This document shows, in pieces, positions 45,706-53,695 of a stretch of DNA of 64,000 nucleotides. Under the pieces are notes generated by a model. It was not told where the DNA came from. It saw only the letters and a program-made list of their open reading frames with translations, and made no database searches. Within the stretch, counting starts at the first letter, position 1. Each line of letters opens with the position of its first letter. The stretch spans positions 1 to 64,000 of the forward strand of contig DASPLL010000047.1 in NCBI GenBank assembly GCA_035627615.1, read 5' to 3'. This stretch comes from BRH-c25 sp035627615 (GTDB lineage: Bacteria; Bacillota; Clostridia; Lutisporales; Lutisporaceae). The position numbers and the translations under genes are program-made.

Positions 45706-46359
45706 ATGAAAAATGATCCTATTCGTGCGACTGTTCTGGCAGTAAAGCTCATACCGAACGTTAATCCGGAGCTGGCGGAAGCTTTTAAGCTGGAACCCCA
45801 TCAAAAGAGTCTGGGGCTTATATCGGCAGATATAGATGATGTATCCTATACTGCCCTTGATGAAGCTACAAAAAAAGCAGATGTCCAGGTTGTATACGCA
45901 AGATCCATGTACGGCGGCTCAGCCAATGCCAATACGAAGCTTGTGGGTGAATTTATAGGAATACTCGCCGGTCCCAATCCTGCCGAGGTAAGGAGCGGAA
46001 TAAATGCAGCAATCGATTTCATTGAAAACGGCGGCTGCTTCTATAGTGCCAATGAGGATAACACAATACCCTATTATGCTCACTGCATATCAAGAACAGG
46101 TTCATATCTCTCCAAGGTTGCAGGTATAAATGAAGGAGAGGCAATTGCATACCTTATAGCACCTCCCCTTGAGGCAATGTATTCTCTTGATGCAGCAATG
46201 AAGGCTGCCGATGTAAAGCTTGCAGCGTTTTATGGACCACCGTCGGAAACCAACTTTGGCGGAGGGCTTTTGACCGGAAGCCAGTCAGCATGTAAGGCAG
46301 CCTGTGACGCCTTTGCTGCAGCAGTCCAGTATGTTGCAGAAAACGCCACCAAGTATTAG
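45706..46359 (+). CDS. EutL, BMC-T shell protein
   Basis: A 217-residue tandem-BMC protein of the EutL subgroup. Recognisable segments are ATVLAVKLIPNVNPELA, SLGLISADIDDVSYTALDEATKKADV, the middle GGCFYSANEDNTIPYYAHCISRTGSYLS and the final TGSQSACKAACDAF. EutL trimers form a facet tile with a large, gated central pore in studied homologues and are thought to pass bulky cofactors. GGAGGGATAG precedes the ATG. Gene order eutC-eutL matches other eut operons. Confidence 0.95.
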   Translation: MKNDPIRATVLAVKLIPNVNPELAEAFKLEPHQKSLGLISADIDDVSYTALDEATKKADVQVVYARSMYGGSANANTKLVGEFIGILAGPNPAEVRSGINAAIDFIENGGCFYSANEDNTIPYYAHCISRTGSYLSKVAGINEGEAIAYLIAPPLEAMYSLDAAMKAADVKLAAFYGPPSETNFGGGLLTGSQSACKAACDAFAAAVQYVAENATKY

Positions 46360-46379
46360 CTTAGGAACAGGCAGAATTT

Positions 46380-46931
46380 ATGAGCAGTCAGGCTTTGGGA
46401 TTGATAGAGACCTTCGGCTATATAGGTGCTGTTGAAGCTGCCGATATATGTCTGAAGGCAGCAAATGTAAAGCTTATCGGGCTTGAACTGGTTACAGGTG
46501 GTTTGGTTATGGTGGAGGTTACCGGAGATGTGGGAGCAGTAAAAGCAGCCATAGAGGCGGCAAGTTCTGCAGTGGAAAAGGTAGGGCGGCTGATATCGGC
46601 TCATGTGATACCAAGACCTGCCGCAGAAACCGCAAAGCTTTTCGCGGGTAGTTCTGAAAATATCACTGCTGTTCAAAAGAAAAAGATAAAAAATGAATGC
46701 GAAGCAGCTTCGGGAAATACTGAAACAGCACTAAAGAGTGAAAAGGAATGTGAGGATGGAAGTTTTTTAACCCTCGGCTATCTGGAAGAGCTGAGCAGCA
46801 TGAAGGTGGTTGAGCTGAGAGTATTGGCGAGGAAGCTTGACGGAATAAAAATGGAAAGGAATCACATTAAATATGCAACACGTAAGGAGCTTCTTGAGGC
46901 AATACTTGAGCACCATGAAAGGAAGTCATAG
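46380..46931 (+). CDS. BMC-H shell protein with C-terminal Rho_N/SAP-like domain (EutK-like)
   Basis: A 183-residue protein. Residues 1-90 are a complete BMC-H domain (LGLIETFGYIGAVEAADICL, VEVTGDVGAVKAAIEAA, HVIPRP). A charged, probably flexible linker (about 92-135) follows, then a compact 45-residue helical domain (LSSMKVVELRVLARKL...RKELLEAILEHH). That domain resembles the Rho N-terminal/SAP nucleic-acid-binding fold. Salmonella EutK also joins BMC to a C-terminal helix-turn-helix, so this is a functional analogue by architecture. It may tether RNA or DNA, or bind cargo, at the inner or outer shell face; this is inference. Confidence 0.88.
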   Translation: MSSQALGLIETFGYIGAVEAADICLKAANVKLIGLELVTGGLVMVEVTGDVGAVKAAIEAASSAVEKVGRLISAHVIPRPAAETAKLFAGSSENITAVQKKKIKNECEAASGNTETALKSEKECEDGSFLTLGYLEELSSMKVVELRVLARKLDGIKMERNHIKYATRKELLEAILEHHERKS

Positions 46932-46934
46932 CAA

Positions 46935-48392
46935 ATGGAGGTAAAGGATATAAGTCTGCTGTCGGTACAAGAGGCCAGGACCCTTGTCGACAGAGCCAGG
47001 AAAGCTCAGCAGAAATTCAGCCAGTACTCACAGGAGGAAGTGGATGAAATAACAAGATGCACCGCTGAGATTGCTGAAAGGGAAGCTGAGAGACTTGCCA
47101 GGCTGGCTGTCGATGAAACGGGTTTTGGTGTATATGAGCATAAGATAGTGAAGAACAGATTTGCCAGCAGGATTGTTTATGAAAGCATTAAAGACCTCAG
47201 GACAGTCGGGATCATTAACGAGGACAAAGAGAGCAGGATAATGGATATTGCAACACCTGTAGGTGTGATAGCAGCTCTTGTGCCATGCACCAATCCGACT
47301 TCAACTGCCATATTCAAGACCCTGATAGCAATTAAGTCGGGAAATGCCATAGTTTTCAGCCCTCATCCCTCGGCCTTGAAATGCATAATGGAGACGGTCT
47401 CTGTCTTAAGAGACATAGCCTGTAAGGTGGGAGCGCCGGAGGATCTCATTAGCTGTATGTCCGTTCCTACCCTGGAAGGCACTGAGGAGCTTATGAAGCT
47501 TTCGTCAATAATACTTGCAACAGGAGGCTCGGCAATGGTCAAGGCAGCCTACAGCTCGGGTGTTCCGGCACTGGGGGTAGGCCCGGGAAACGTTCCGGCC
47601 TTCATTGAGAGAAGTGCGGATATTCCCCTTGCAGTCAAAAGGATACTTGCCGGCAAGACCTTTGACAATGGAACCATATGTTCATCAGAGCAGTCTGTTG
47701 TTACGGAGAATTGTATAAAGGATGCAGTAAGGAAGGAGCTTGCAGAGCAGGGTGCATATTTTGTTGAAGGCAGGGATATGGAGCTTTTGGCAAAGCTTGT
47801 GCAAAAGCCGGGAGGCGGACTGAACTCAAAGATAGTAGGCCAGTCTGCTGTCAGGCTCTCTGAAATGGCAGGGATCAAGGTTCCATATGGGACCAGAGCC
47901 CTTATATGCGAGCAGGCCGGAGTAGGAAAGGATTATCCCTTCTCAATGGAAAAGCTTTCACCTATACTTGCTTTCTATAGTGAGGAAAATTGGCAGAAAG
48001 CCTGCGAGAGATGCATTGAACTGCTTAAGTACGGTGGAATGGGTCACACACTGGTGATCCACTCAAACAATGAAAAGGTTATAAAGGAGTTTGCTCTGAG
48101 GAAGCCCGTCTCCAGGGTGCTTATCAATACACCCTCATCACTGGGCGCTATTGGAGCCACTACAAAGCTTGTACCTTCCCTTACATTGGGCTGCGGTACT
48201 TTGGGGGGAAGTGCGACATCGGACAATATAAGCGTAATGCATCTTATAAATATAAGGAGAGCGGCCTGTGGCATAAAAGAGGCGGAAGAGCTTGTTCCGG
48301 CTCAGGATGAAGGGCTGTCCGGCATGAATATTGACAGGATCACAAGTCTTGTTCTTAGGAGATTGAAGGATCTATATAAATTGAGTGAGTGA
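46935..48392 (+). CDS. EutE, CoA-acylating acetaldehyde dehydrogenase
   Basis: A 485-residue aldehyde dehydrogenase that makes acetyl-CoA and NADH from acetaldehyde. Visible: CTNPTSTAIFKTL cofactor region, ATGGSAMVKAAYSSG, GVGPGNVPAF, and the catalytic cysteine in FDNGTICSSEQ. The C-terminus (MNIDRITSLVLRRLKDLYK) is an amphipathic helix like an encapsulation peptide, separated from the core by a polar linker. In other EUT systems the targeting helix is N-terminal. No alcohol dehydrogenase (eutG) is encoded in the locus to recycle its NADH. Confidence 0.94.
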   Translation: MEVKDISLLSVQEARTLVDRARKAQQKFSQYSQEEVDEITRCTAEIAEREAERLARLAVDETGFGVYEHKIVKNRFASRIVYESIKDLRTVGIINEDKESRIMDIATPVGVIAALVPCTNPTSTAIFKTLIAIKSGNAIVFSPHPSALKCIMETVSVLRDIACKVGAPEDLISCMSVPTLEGTEELMKLSSIILATGGSAMVKAAYSSGVPALGVGPGNVPAFIERSADIPLAVKRILAGKTFDNGTICSSEQSVVTENCIKDAVRKELAEQGAYFVEGRDMELLAKLVQKPGGGLNSKIVGQSAVRLSEMAGIKVPYGTRALICEQAGVGKDYPFSMEKLSPILAFYSEENWQKACERCIELLKYGGMGHTLVIHSNNEKVIKEFALRKPVSRVLINTPSSLGAIGATTKLVPSLTLGCGTLGGSATSDNISVMHLINIRRAACGIKEAEELVPAQDEGLSGMNIDRITSLVLRRLKDLYKLSE

Positions 48393-48411
48393 ATAAAAGG
48401 AGGATATATAA

Positions 48412-48696
48412 ATGACTAATACAAACGCATTGGGAATGATTGAAACCAAAGGTCTGGTAGGAGCTGTTGAGGCTGCAGATGCCATGGTCAAGGCTGCAAA
48501 TGTATCTCTCATAGGAAAGGTTCATGTAGGCGGAGGACTGGTGACGGTAATGGTAAGAGGAGACGTAGGTGCAGTCAAGGCAGCTACCGATGCAGGTGCC
48601 GCAGCTGCCGAAAGGGTAGGGGAACTGATATCTGTCCATGTAATTCCAAGGCCTCACAGTGAAGTAGAGCTGATACTGCCAAAACTTGAAGGATAA
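48412..48696 (+). CDS. EutM, major BMC-H shell protein
   Basis: A 94-residue hexameric shell tile with the canonical sequence LGMIETKGLVGAVEAADAMVKAANV, a pore-proximal KVHVGGGLVTV segment and an ending VHVIPRPHSEVE. Expected to be the most abundant facet protein. A strong AAAAGGAGG precedes the ATG. A stable hairpin follows the gene. Confidence 0.96.
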   Translation: MTNTNALGMIETKGLVGAVEAADAMVKAANVSLIGKVHVGGGLVTVMVRGDVGAVKAATDAGAAAAERVGELISVHVIPRPHSEVELILPKLEG

Positions 48697-48701
48697 TGGG
48701 T

Positions 48702-48727
48702 TCATCGGGTCAATTTTCTGATCCGAT
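48702..48727 (+). other. Intergenic RNA hairpin after eutM
   Basis: CATCGGGTCA pairs with TGATCCGATG (one G-U type pair) around a six-base loop. No T run follows at once, so it is more likely a stability or processing hairpin protecting the abundant eutM message than a terminator. The loop starts with A but lacks G at position 4, so it is not an ANTAR target. Confidence 0.55.
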
Positions 48728-48757
48728 GTCCATACCTTTTTAAAAGGATGTGAGAGC

Positions 48758-49507
48758 GTGGGCCTGATCACAGAGACATCATTAAGGGCTGAAATAAGAA
48801 ACAAAAGTATGGACAAATATGTTGTAAAGCCCGGTACCAAGATAACCCCGTCGGCAAGGCAGTACCTTAAGGACAGGAAAATAGAGCTGGTAGTTGAGGA
48901 GCAGAATACGAAAATCGAACTTATGCAGCCACAGACAGGAAATGAGGAGAAGCTGCCTGCCAGGTATGTATTTGCAGATGCCGGATGTTATATGAATGAG
49001 AAACCTGAATATATGACTCAATTATATGGAAAGAGGCTTGTTTACAAGAATCATCCCAGAATTGTGCTCAGAGGGGCAATAGACAGTCTTCAGTCCAGCA
49101 TACTCCTGCTGCAGGCAGAGGCTGCGGCCGATAAAACGGATAAACTTGTCCGTGAGCTCGACGAGGTGCTTCAATACGTAAGGAACATTATGAGGTGTGA
49201 GGTCCTCGAAGAGAAGTTACCGGCAATAAAGCTTATAGGCCTGGAGGATGAGGAACTAAGGACTCAATCCCATAATCCGGCTAAGTACTTCAATATGAAG
49301 CATGCATTGCCTGAGTATGGCATGGGGAAGCTTGCCCTGGAGCTGAACGCCCTGAGAAGTAACATCAGGGAAGTGGAGACATGTGCTGTTACAGCATTCA
49401 GGAAAGATGACGGGATAGACAGGGAGGATATCATAAAAGCATTAAACAGGTTAAGCAGCGGTGTTTATATAATGATGCTGAAGTACTTAAGCGGAGCTTA
49501 CAGGTAG
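48758..49507 (+). CDS. EutT, corrinoid adenosyltransferase
   Basis: A 249-residue ATP:cob(I)alamin adenosyltransferase supplying adenosylcobalamin to EutBC. Matches to EutT: KPGTKITPSARQYLKDRKI near the N-terminus, KNHPRIVLRGAIDS, GLEDEELRTQSHNPAKYF, and the C-terminal ALNRLSSGVYIMMLKYL. The metal-binding HX11CCX2C motif of Salmonella EutT is absent; only one Cys (AGCYMNEKP) lies in that region. It therefore belongs to the metal-independent type described for Listeria EutT. The start is GTG after AAAAGGATG. Confidence 0.9.
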   Translation: MGLITETSLRAEIRNKSMDKYVVKPGTKITPSARQYLKDRKIELVVEEQNTKIELMQPQTGNEEKLPARYVFADAGCYMNEKPEYMTQLYGKRLVYKNHPRIVLRGAIDSLQSSILLLQAEAAADKTDKLVRELDEVLQYVRNIMRCEVLEEKLPAIKLIGLEDEELRTQSHNPAKYFNMKHALPEYGMGKLALELNALRSNIREVETCAVTAFRKDDGIDREDIIKALNRLSSGVYIMMLKYLSGAYR

Positions 49508-49515
49508 GTGACGAA

Positions 49516-50166
49516 ATGAACAGGGATATTGTTGATCTCATAACGGAGAGGGTAAAGGAAGAATTGCTGAAGGAATATCTGATACCTGTTGAAGTATCAG
49601 CCAGGCATGTACATTTGTCGCAGGAGCATGTTGAAGAGCTTTTCGGGCATGGTTATGAGCTTACTAAAAAGAAAGAGCTGTCCCAGCCCGGACAGTACCA
49701 GTGTGAGGAGCGGGTCATGCTAATTGGCCCCAGAGGCATAATAAGCGGAGTAGCGGTACTCGGACCCCCTAGAAGGAAGACACAGGTCGAGATAACACGC
49801 ACCGACTCCCACACATTGGGCATTGACCTGCCTGTAAGGGATTCAGGAGACCTTGAGAGAAGCGGGACGGTTTTTATAGCATCCCCAAATGCAATGGTCA
49901 AGGGAGAGGAAAGTGTGATTATAGCGAAAAGACATATTCATATGAAGAATAAGGATGCGGAGCATCTCAAGGTACATGACGGGCAGCAGGTCAGTGTAAG
50001 GATCCATGGTCAAAGACCGCTGGTATTTGAGGATGTTCTGGTCAGAGTAAGTGATAGTTATTCCCTCAGTATGCACATCGATTTTGATGAAGCCAATGCA
50101 TCAGGCTATACTGACGGTACAGTCTGCAGCATATGCCGAAGCTTTGGCGAAGGATGTATGAAATGA
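49516..50166 (+). CDS. PduL-type phosphotransacylase (EutD role)
   Basis: A 216-residue PduL-family enzyme converting acetyl-CoA and phosphate to acetyl-phosphate and CoA, which recycles CoA inside the compartment. Zinc-ligand motifs are SARHVHLS, AKRHIHM and MHIDFDEAN. The N-terminal helix IVDLITERVKEELLKEYL is a probable encapsulation peptide. It replaces the unrelated Pta-type EutD/EutI used in enterobacterial eut operons. Its final ATGA overlaps the eutJ start. Confidence 0.94.
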   Translation: MNRDIVDLITERVKEELLKEYLIPVEVSARHVHLSQEHVEELFGHGYELTKKKELSQPGQYQCEERVMLIGPRGIISGVAVLGPPRRKTQVEITRTDSHTLGIDLPVRDSGDLERSGTVFIASPNAMVKGEESVIIAKRHIHMKNKDAEHLKVHDGQQVSVRIHGQRPLVFEDVLVRVSDSYSLSMHIDFDEANASGYTDGTVCSICRSFGEGCMK

Positions 50167-50984
50167 TAGATTTTACTAATGCCAATAACTATATAAAACA
50201 GGTGGAGGATACCATGCTGCAGCACAGAGCAAGGTGCGGAGCAGAAGAGCTTATTGTCGGTGTTGACCTGGGAACGGCATATATTGTGCTGGTAGTGCTG
50301 GATAGAGAGATGAATCCCGTTGCCTGTGAAATGGAATTCGCCCAGGTGGTGAAGGACGGATTGGTAGTTGATTTTACAGGAGCAAGAGCCATCGTTAAGC
50401 GGCTTAAGGAGAAAATAGAGGAAAGACTTGGGGTGGAGCTCACCAGGGCTGCTATTGCCGTTCCGCCCGGGACAGGGGAGAGAGACTGCGGTACCCATAG
50501 ATATGTTGTTGAAGGGGCAGGCCTGGAGGTTACTTCGATACTGGATGAACCAACGGCAGCTAATTCTGTGCTCAATATAGAAAACGGAGTGGTCGTGGAT
50601 ATAGGGGGAGGAACAACAGGCCTGTCGGTCTTCGAAAACGGCAGGGTGGTCTATACTGCTGATGAACCAACAGGTGGAACCCACCTTACACTGGTTATCG
50701 CAGGAAATTATAAGATCAGGTTCGAGGAGGCCGAAGAACTGAAAAAGCAGAGGGGCAGACAGAGGGAAATATTCCCGCTGGTTGTGCCCGTAGTACAGAA
50801 AATGGCTTCTATAATAAAAAAGCATACACATCAGTACAAGATCGAAGGGATATATCTTGTAGGTGGAACCTGCTGTATGGATGGGATTGAGACCATAATT
50901 GAAAAAGAGACTGGAATCCCGACCATGAAGCCGTATAATCCGCTGTTGGTCACACCTATCGGGATAGCAATGAATTGCAGGTAA
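50163..50984 (+). CDS. EutJ, Hsp70-like ethanolamine utilisation protein
   Basis: A 273-residue actin/Hsp70-fold protein. VGVDLGTAYIVLVVLD is the phosphate-1 motif and VVDIGGGTTGLSVFENG the phosphate-2 motif, and the C-terminal GTCCMDGIETIIEKETG adenosine region is also seen. It lacks the substrate-binding domain of DnaK. Presumed chaperone for microcompartment enzymes or the lyase; the role is not well established in any organism. The start at 50163 overlaps the pduL stop by four bases (ATGA). Confidence 0.9.
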   Translation: MIDFTNANNYIKQVEDTMLQHRARCGAEELIVGVDLGTAYIVLVVLDREMNPVACEMEFAQVVKDGLVVDFTGARAIVKRLKEKIEERLGVELTRAAIAVPPGTGERDCGTHRYVVEGAGLEVTSILDEPTAANSVLNIENGVVVDIGGGTTGLSVFENGRVVYTADEPTGGTHLTLVIAGNYKIRFEEAEELKKQRGRQREIFPLVVPVVQKMASIIKKHTHQYKIEGIYLVGGTCCMDGIETIIEKETGIPTMKPYNPLLVTPIGIAMNCR

Positions 50985-50999
50985 AAAGGAAGTGATGTT

Positions 51000-51461
51000 A
51001 TGGAAATTGATGAACTGATTTCCTTGGTTACAAAGCAGGTGAAGGAGCGGCTGGAGGCCTTTGAGAGAAGGAAAAAGGTCCTTATGCTCGGAAGCTTCCG
51101 GGGCGCCTGCCTGGAAAACCTGTGCAGTATGCTTGAAAGCAGTGGGTTCAGGCTATGTGATACAGAAATGTACAAAAAGGAACAGGATTTGGATGACTAT
51201 GAATTCATAGTGGTAACCAAAGCAGAATTCAGGGAAATGCTCCAGCAGGCAGGGCATAAGGCTGATACTGCCAGGCAGTGTGCAGCGGCAGGGGAGACTT
51301 CAAAAAGCCGCAGGTTAGAAAAAAAGATCATGACTGAACAGGATATACTGACTCTGGTCAGAGATGGCTGCGGAGAGATAATAATAGGCAGGAAAACGAT
51401 AATCACACCGTTGGCCCTTGATTCCGCAAAGGTCGGCAGGATCAGGATAGTAAGAGAGTAA
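51000..51461 (+). CDS. Conserved hypothetical protein of clostridial eut loci
   Basis: A 153-residue protein that resembles the Eut_hyp-type proteins found at this position in Clostridium and Listeria eut operons. The N-terminal MEIDELISLVTKQVKERLEA helix looks like an encapsulation peptide. A Rossmann-like strand-turn (KKVLMLGSFRGACLENL) and a C-terminal strand-rich segment (EIIIGRKTIITPLALDSA) follow. Function unknown. It lacks a recognisable catalytic motif; the helix suggests it is a luminal protein. Confidence 0.75.
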   Translation: MEIDELISLVTKQVKERLEAFERRKKVLMLGSFRGACLENLCSMLESSGFRLCDTEMYKKEQDLDDYEFIVVTKAEFREMLQQAGHKADTARQCAAAGETSKSRRLEKKIMTEQDILTLVRDGCGEIIIGRKTIITPLALDSAKVGRIRIVRE

Positions 51462-51484
51462 CAGCACTGAAAGAAGGAATATGG

Positions 51485-51763
51485 ATGCTTATCGGAGTAG
51501 TTGTGGGAAACGTCTGGGCAACCAGAAAGGATGAGGGGCTTAACGGGCTTAAGCTCCTGGTAATCAAGCCGATTGATTACTATACGAATGTAGAGCGTTC
51601 CACTTTTGTAGCTGCAGATTTCATAGGTGCCGGGGTAGGTGAGACAGTGCTTGTTGCAACTGGCAGCTCCGCAAGGAAAGTGCTGAACAAGGACGGCACT
51701 CCTATTGACGCTACCGTAGTCGGCATAATCGACACTGTAGAGGTGGAAAGAGCAGTACCATAG
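51485..51763 (+). CDS. EutN, BMC-P vertex protein
   Basis: A 92-residue pentameric vertex protein (EutN/CcmL family). It begins LIGVVVGNVWATRKDEGLNG, continues with KLLVIKPID and VAADFIGAGVGETVLVATGSSAR, and ends IDATVVGIIDTVEVE. It closes the corners of the polyhedral shell. GAAGGAAT precedes the start. It is the only BMC-P gene in the locus. Confidence 0.95.
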   Translation: MLIGVVVGNVWATRKDEGLNGLKLLVIKPIDYYTNVERSTFVAADFIGAGVGETVLVATGSSARKVLNKDGTPIDATVVGIIDTVEVERAVP

Positions 51764-51784
51764 GTATATTGTGAGGTGAGATCC

Positions 51785-53137
51785 ATGGAGCTTATTAGGA
51801 AGATCTACGAGGCAGGGGTTGTAGGTGCAGGGGGAGCCGGGTTCCCTACACATAAAAAGCTGAATTGCAAGGTGGAATATCTGATTTTAAATGGTGCTGA
51901 ATGTGAGCCTCTGCTTAAGAGCGACCAGTACCTGATGCGGAATATGAGCAGCCAGCTTGTATCGGCTGCTGAATTGATCGGGGATAGTGTCGGAGCTTCC
52001 CGTATAATATTCGCCTTGAAAAAAAAATATGTGAATGAAGCAGATAGTATAAAGGAAGCCATAGAGAAAACAGGTGCAAGAGCTGAAATTTTCTATATGG
52101 ATGGAATATATCCCGCGGGGGATGAACAGATACTTGTCTATGAAGTCACCGGGAGAACGGTGGAACCCGGAGGAATCCCATTAAGTGTCGGTACTGTTGT
52201 TATAAATATAAACACGGTTTTCAATGTATCAGAAGCTGTCAATAACAGGGCTGTGACCTTCAGATATGTGACTGTGAACGGTGAAGTAAAAAAGCCGGTC
52301 ATAGTCAAGGCCCCTCTGGGTTCGTCAGTTTCTGAATGCATTGAGGCTGCAGGAGGCACGGATTTACGGGACTACAGTGTCATAATGGGCGGCCCGATGA
52401 TGGGGAAGCTGCTTGACAGGCAGCAGGTAGAAAACAGATACATCACTAAAACCGACGGCGGGATAATTATAATTCCTGCGGATCATTACCTCGTCAAGAG
52501 GGATTCCATGCCTATCGAGCATATTGTAAACCAGGCAAAATCTGCGTGCATACAATGCTCCTATTGTACAGAAATGTGTCCGAGATATCTTATAGGACAT
52601 CAGCTGCGGCCTCATAGGATAATGCGGTCGATAGCAATGGGGGCTTTTGACACTGCCATATATAATGAAGCGCTGATATGCTGCGAGTGCGGCATATGTG
52701 AGCTGTATGCATGTCCTATGGGACTATCCCCCAGGAAGGTCAATATATATCTTAAAAACAAATTAAGAAGTAAGGGTGTCAAGTTCATGGATTCCAGGAT
52801 AGATTCCTCTAATACAGCCATGAGGGATTTCAGAAAGATACCGCAATCAAGGTTGATTGGCAGAGTATGCATGGCAAAGTATGACAGGAAGATAGACAAT
52901 ACAGTGGCAGAGCTGCATCCTGAAAAAGTATGTATACCTTTGAAGCAGCATATAGGGGCTTCTGCTATTCCTGTTATTAAGCCCGGAGAAGAAGTGAGGG
53001 AGGGGCAGCTTATTGCAGCTTCCGATTACGATGGGATGGGTGCAAATGTTCACGCCAGTATAGCTGGAAGAATTGAAGCTGTCAGCAATGACTGCATCGT
53101 AATCACAGCTGCGGATCGAGGTGATTCAGAATGCTAA
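51785..53137 (+). CDS. PduS-like RnfC-type flavin/4Fe-4S oxidoreductase
   Basis: A 450-residue RnfC-family protein. The glycine-rich GVVGAGGAGFPTHKKL opens the Nqo51-like NADH/FMN domain. An SLBB segment follows (about 220-290). Two 4Fe-4S motifs come next, CIQCSYCTEMCPR (about residues 258-268) and CCECGICELYACP (about 299-311). The C-terminus is a biotinyl-lipoyl-like fold. PduS in propanediol compartments reduces cobalamin with NADH and is thought to move electrons through the shell with PduT. The start at 51785 follows GAGGTGA. Its stop overlaps the start of the pduT-like gene. Confidence 0.92.
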   Translation: MELIRKIYEAGVVGAGGAGFPTHKKLNCKVEYLILNGAECEPLLKSDQYLMRNMSSQLVSAAELIGDSVGASRIIFALKKKYVNEADSIKEAIEKTGARAEIFYMDGIYPAGDEQILVYEVTGRTVEPGGIPLSVGTVVININTVFNVSEAVNNRAVTFRYVTVNGEVKKPVIVKAPLGSSVSECIEAAGGTDLRDYSVIMGGPMMGKLLDRQQVENRYITKTDGGIIIIPADHYLVKRDSMPIEHIVNQAKSACIQCSYCTEMCPRYLIGHQLRPHRIMRSIAMGAFDTAIYNEALICCECGICELYACPMGLSPRKVNIYLKNKLRSKGVKFMDSRIDSSNTAMRDFRKIPQSRLIGRVCMAKYDRKIDNTVAELHPEKVCIPLKQHIGASAIPVIKPGEEVREGQLIAASDYDGMGANVHASIAGRIEAVSNDCIVITAADRGDSEC

Positions 53138-53679
53138 ACACCTTAGGGCTTATTGAACTTAACAGCATAGCAAAGGGTATAGAAGCCGCCGATACTATGG
53201 TAAAAGCTGCCGATGTCGAACTTGTCTTCTCAAAACCGGTTTGCCCGGGGAAATTCATTATACTTGTTTTTGGAGATGTAGGCTCAGTCAAAGCCTCTGT
53301 GAATGCCGGATACGAAAAAGGCGCCCAGTATGTGGTCGATAAAATGCTGCTTACTAATGCGCACCCTCAATTGGTTCCGGCAATATGTGCCGTGGCAAAG
53401 GTTGAACAGGTTAACGCAGTGGGAGTGATGGAATTTTTCAGCATAGCCAGTGCAGTTGTGGCTGCCGACAATGCAGCTAAAGCGGGACTTGTTCAGCTGA
53501 TTGAAGTGAGGCTCGGCATAGGGATAGGGGGCAAAGCCTTTGTAACCCTGACTGGAGATGTGAGTTCTGTCAGGGAAGCTGTAGCAGCAGGAACAAGAAT
53601 TGCAGAAGAGAACGGCATGCTTGTAGCGAGCAGTGTGATACCATCTCCCTGCAGGGAAGTATTCAGTAATCTACTATGA
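53131..53679 (+). CDS. PduT-like BMC-T shell protein with pore iron-sulfur cysteine
   Basis: A 182-residue tandem-BMC protein (first domain 1-90, LGLIELNSIAKGIEAADTMV; second 96-182, VGVMEFFSIASAVVAADNA). Cys38 in SKPVCPGKF falls exactly where PduT holds its 4Fe-4S cluster at the trimer pore. The translational overlap with the PduS-like gene supports a working pair that carries electrons across the shell. Such a pair is unusual in an EUT locus. Confidence 0.93.
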   Translation: MLNTLGLIELNSIAKGIEAADTMVKAADVELVFSKPVCPGKFIILVFGDVGSVKASVNAGYEKGAQYVVDKMLLTNAHPQLVPAICAVAKVEQVNAVGVMEFFSIASAVVAADNAAKAGLVQLIEVRLGIGIGGKAFVTLTGDVSSVREAVAAGTRIAEENGMLVASSVIPSPCREVFSNLL

Positions 53680-53695
53680 TTAAGGAGGTAATAGA

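Noticed and set aside
50106..50831. 241-codon minus-strand frame
   Set aside because: Antisense to the pduL end and eutJ; Cys/His-rich composition without spaced metal motifs.
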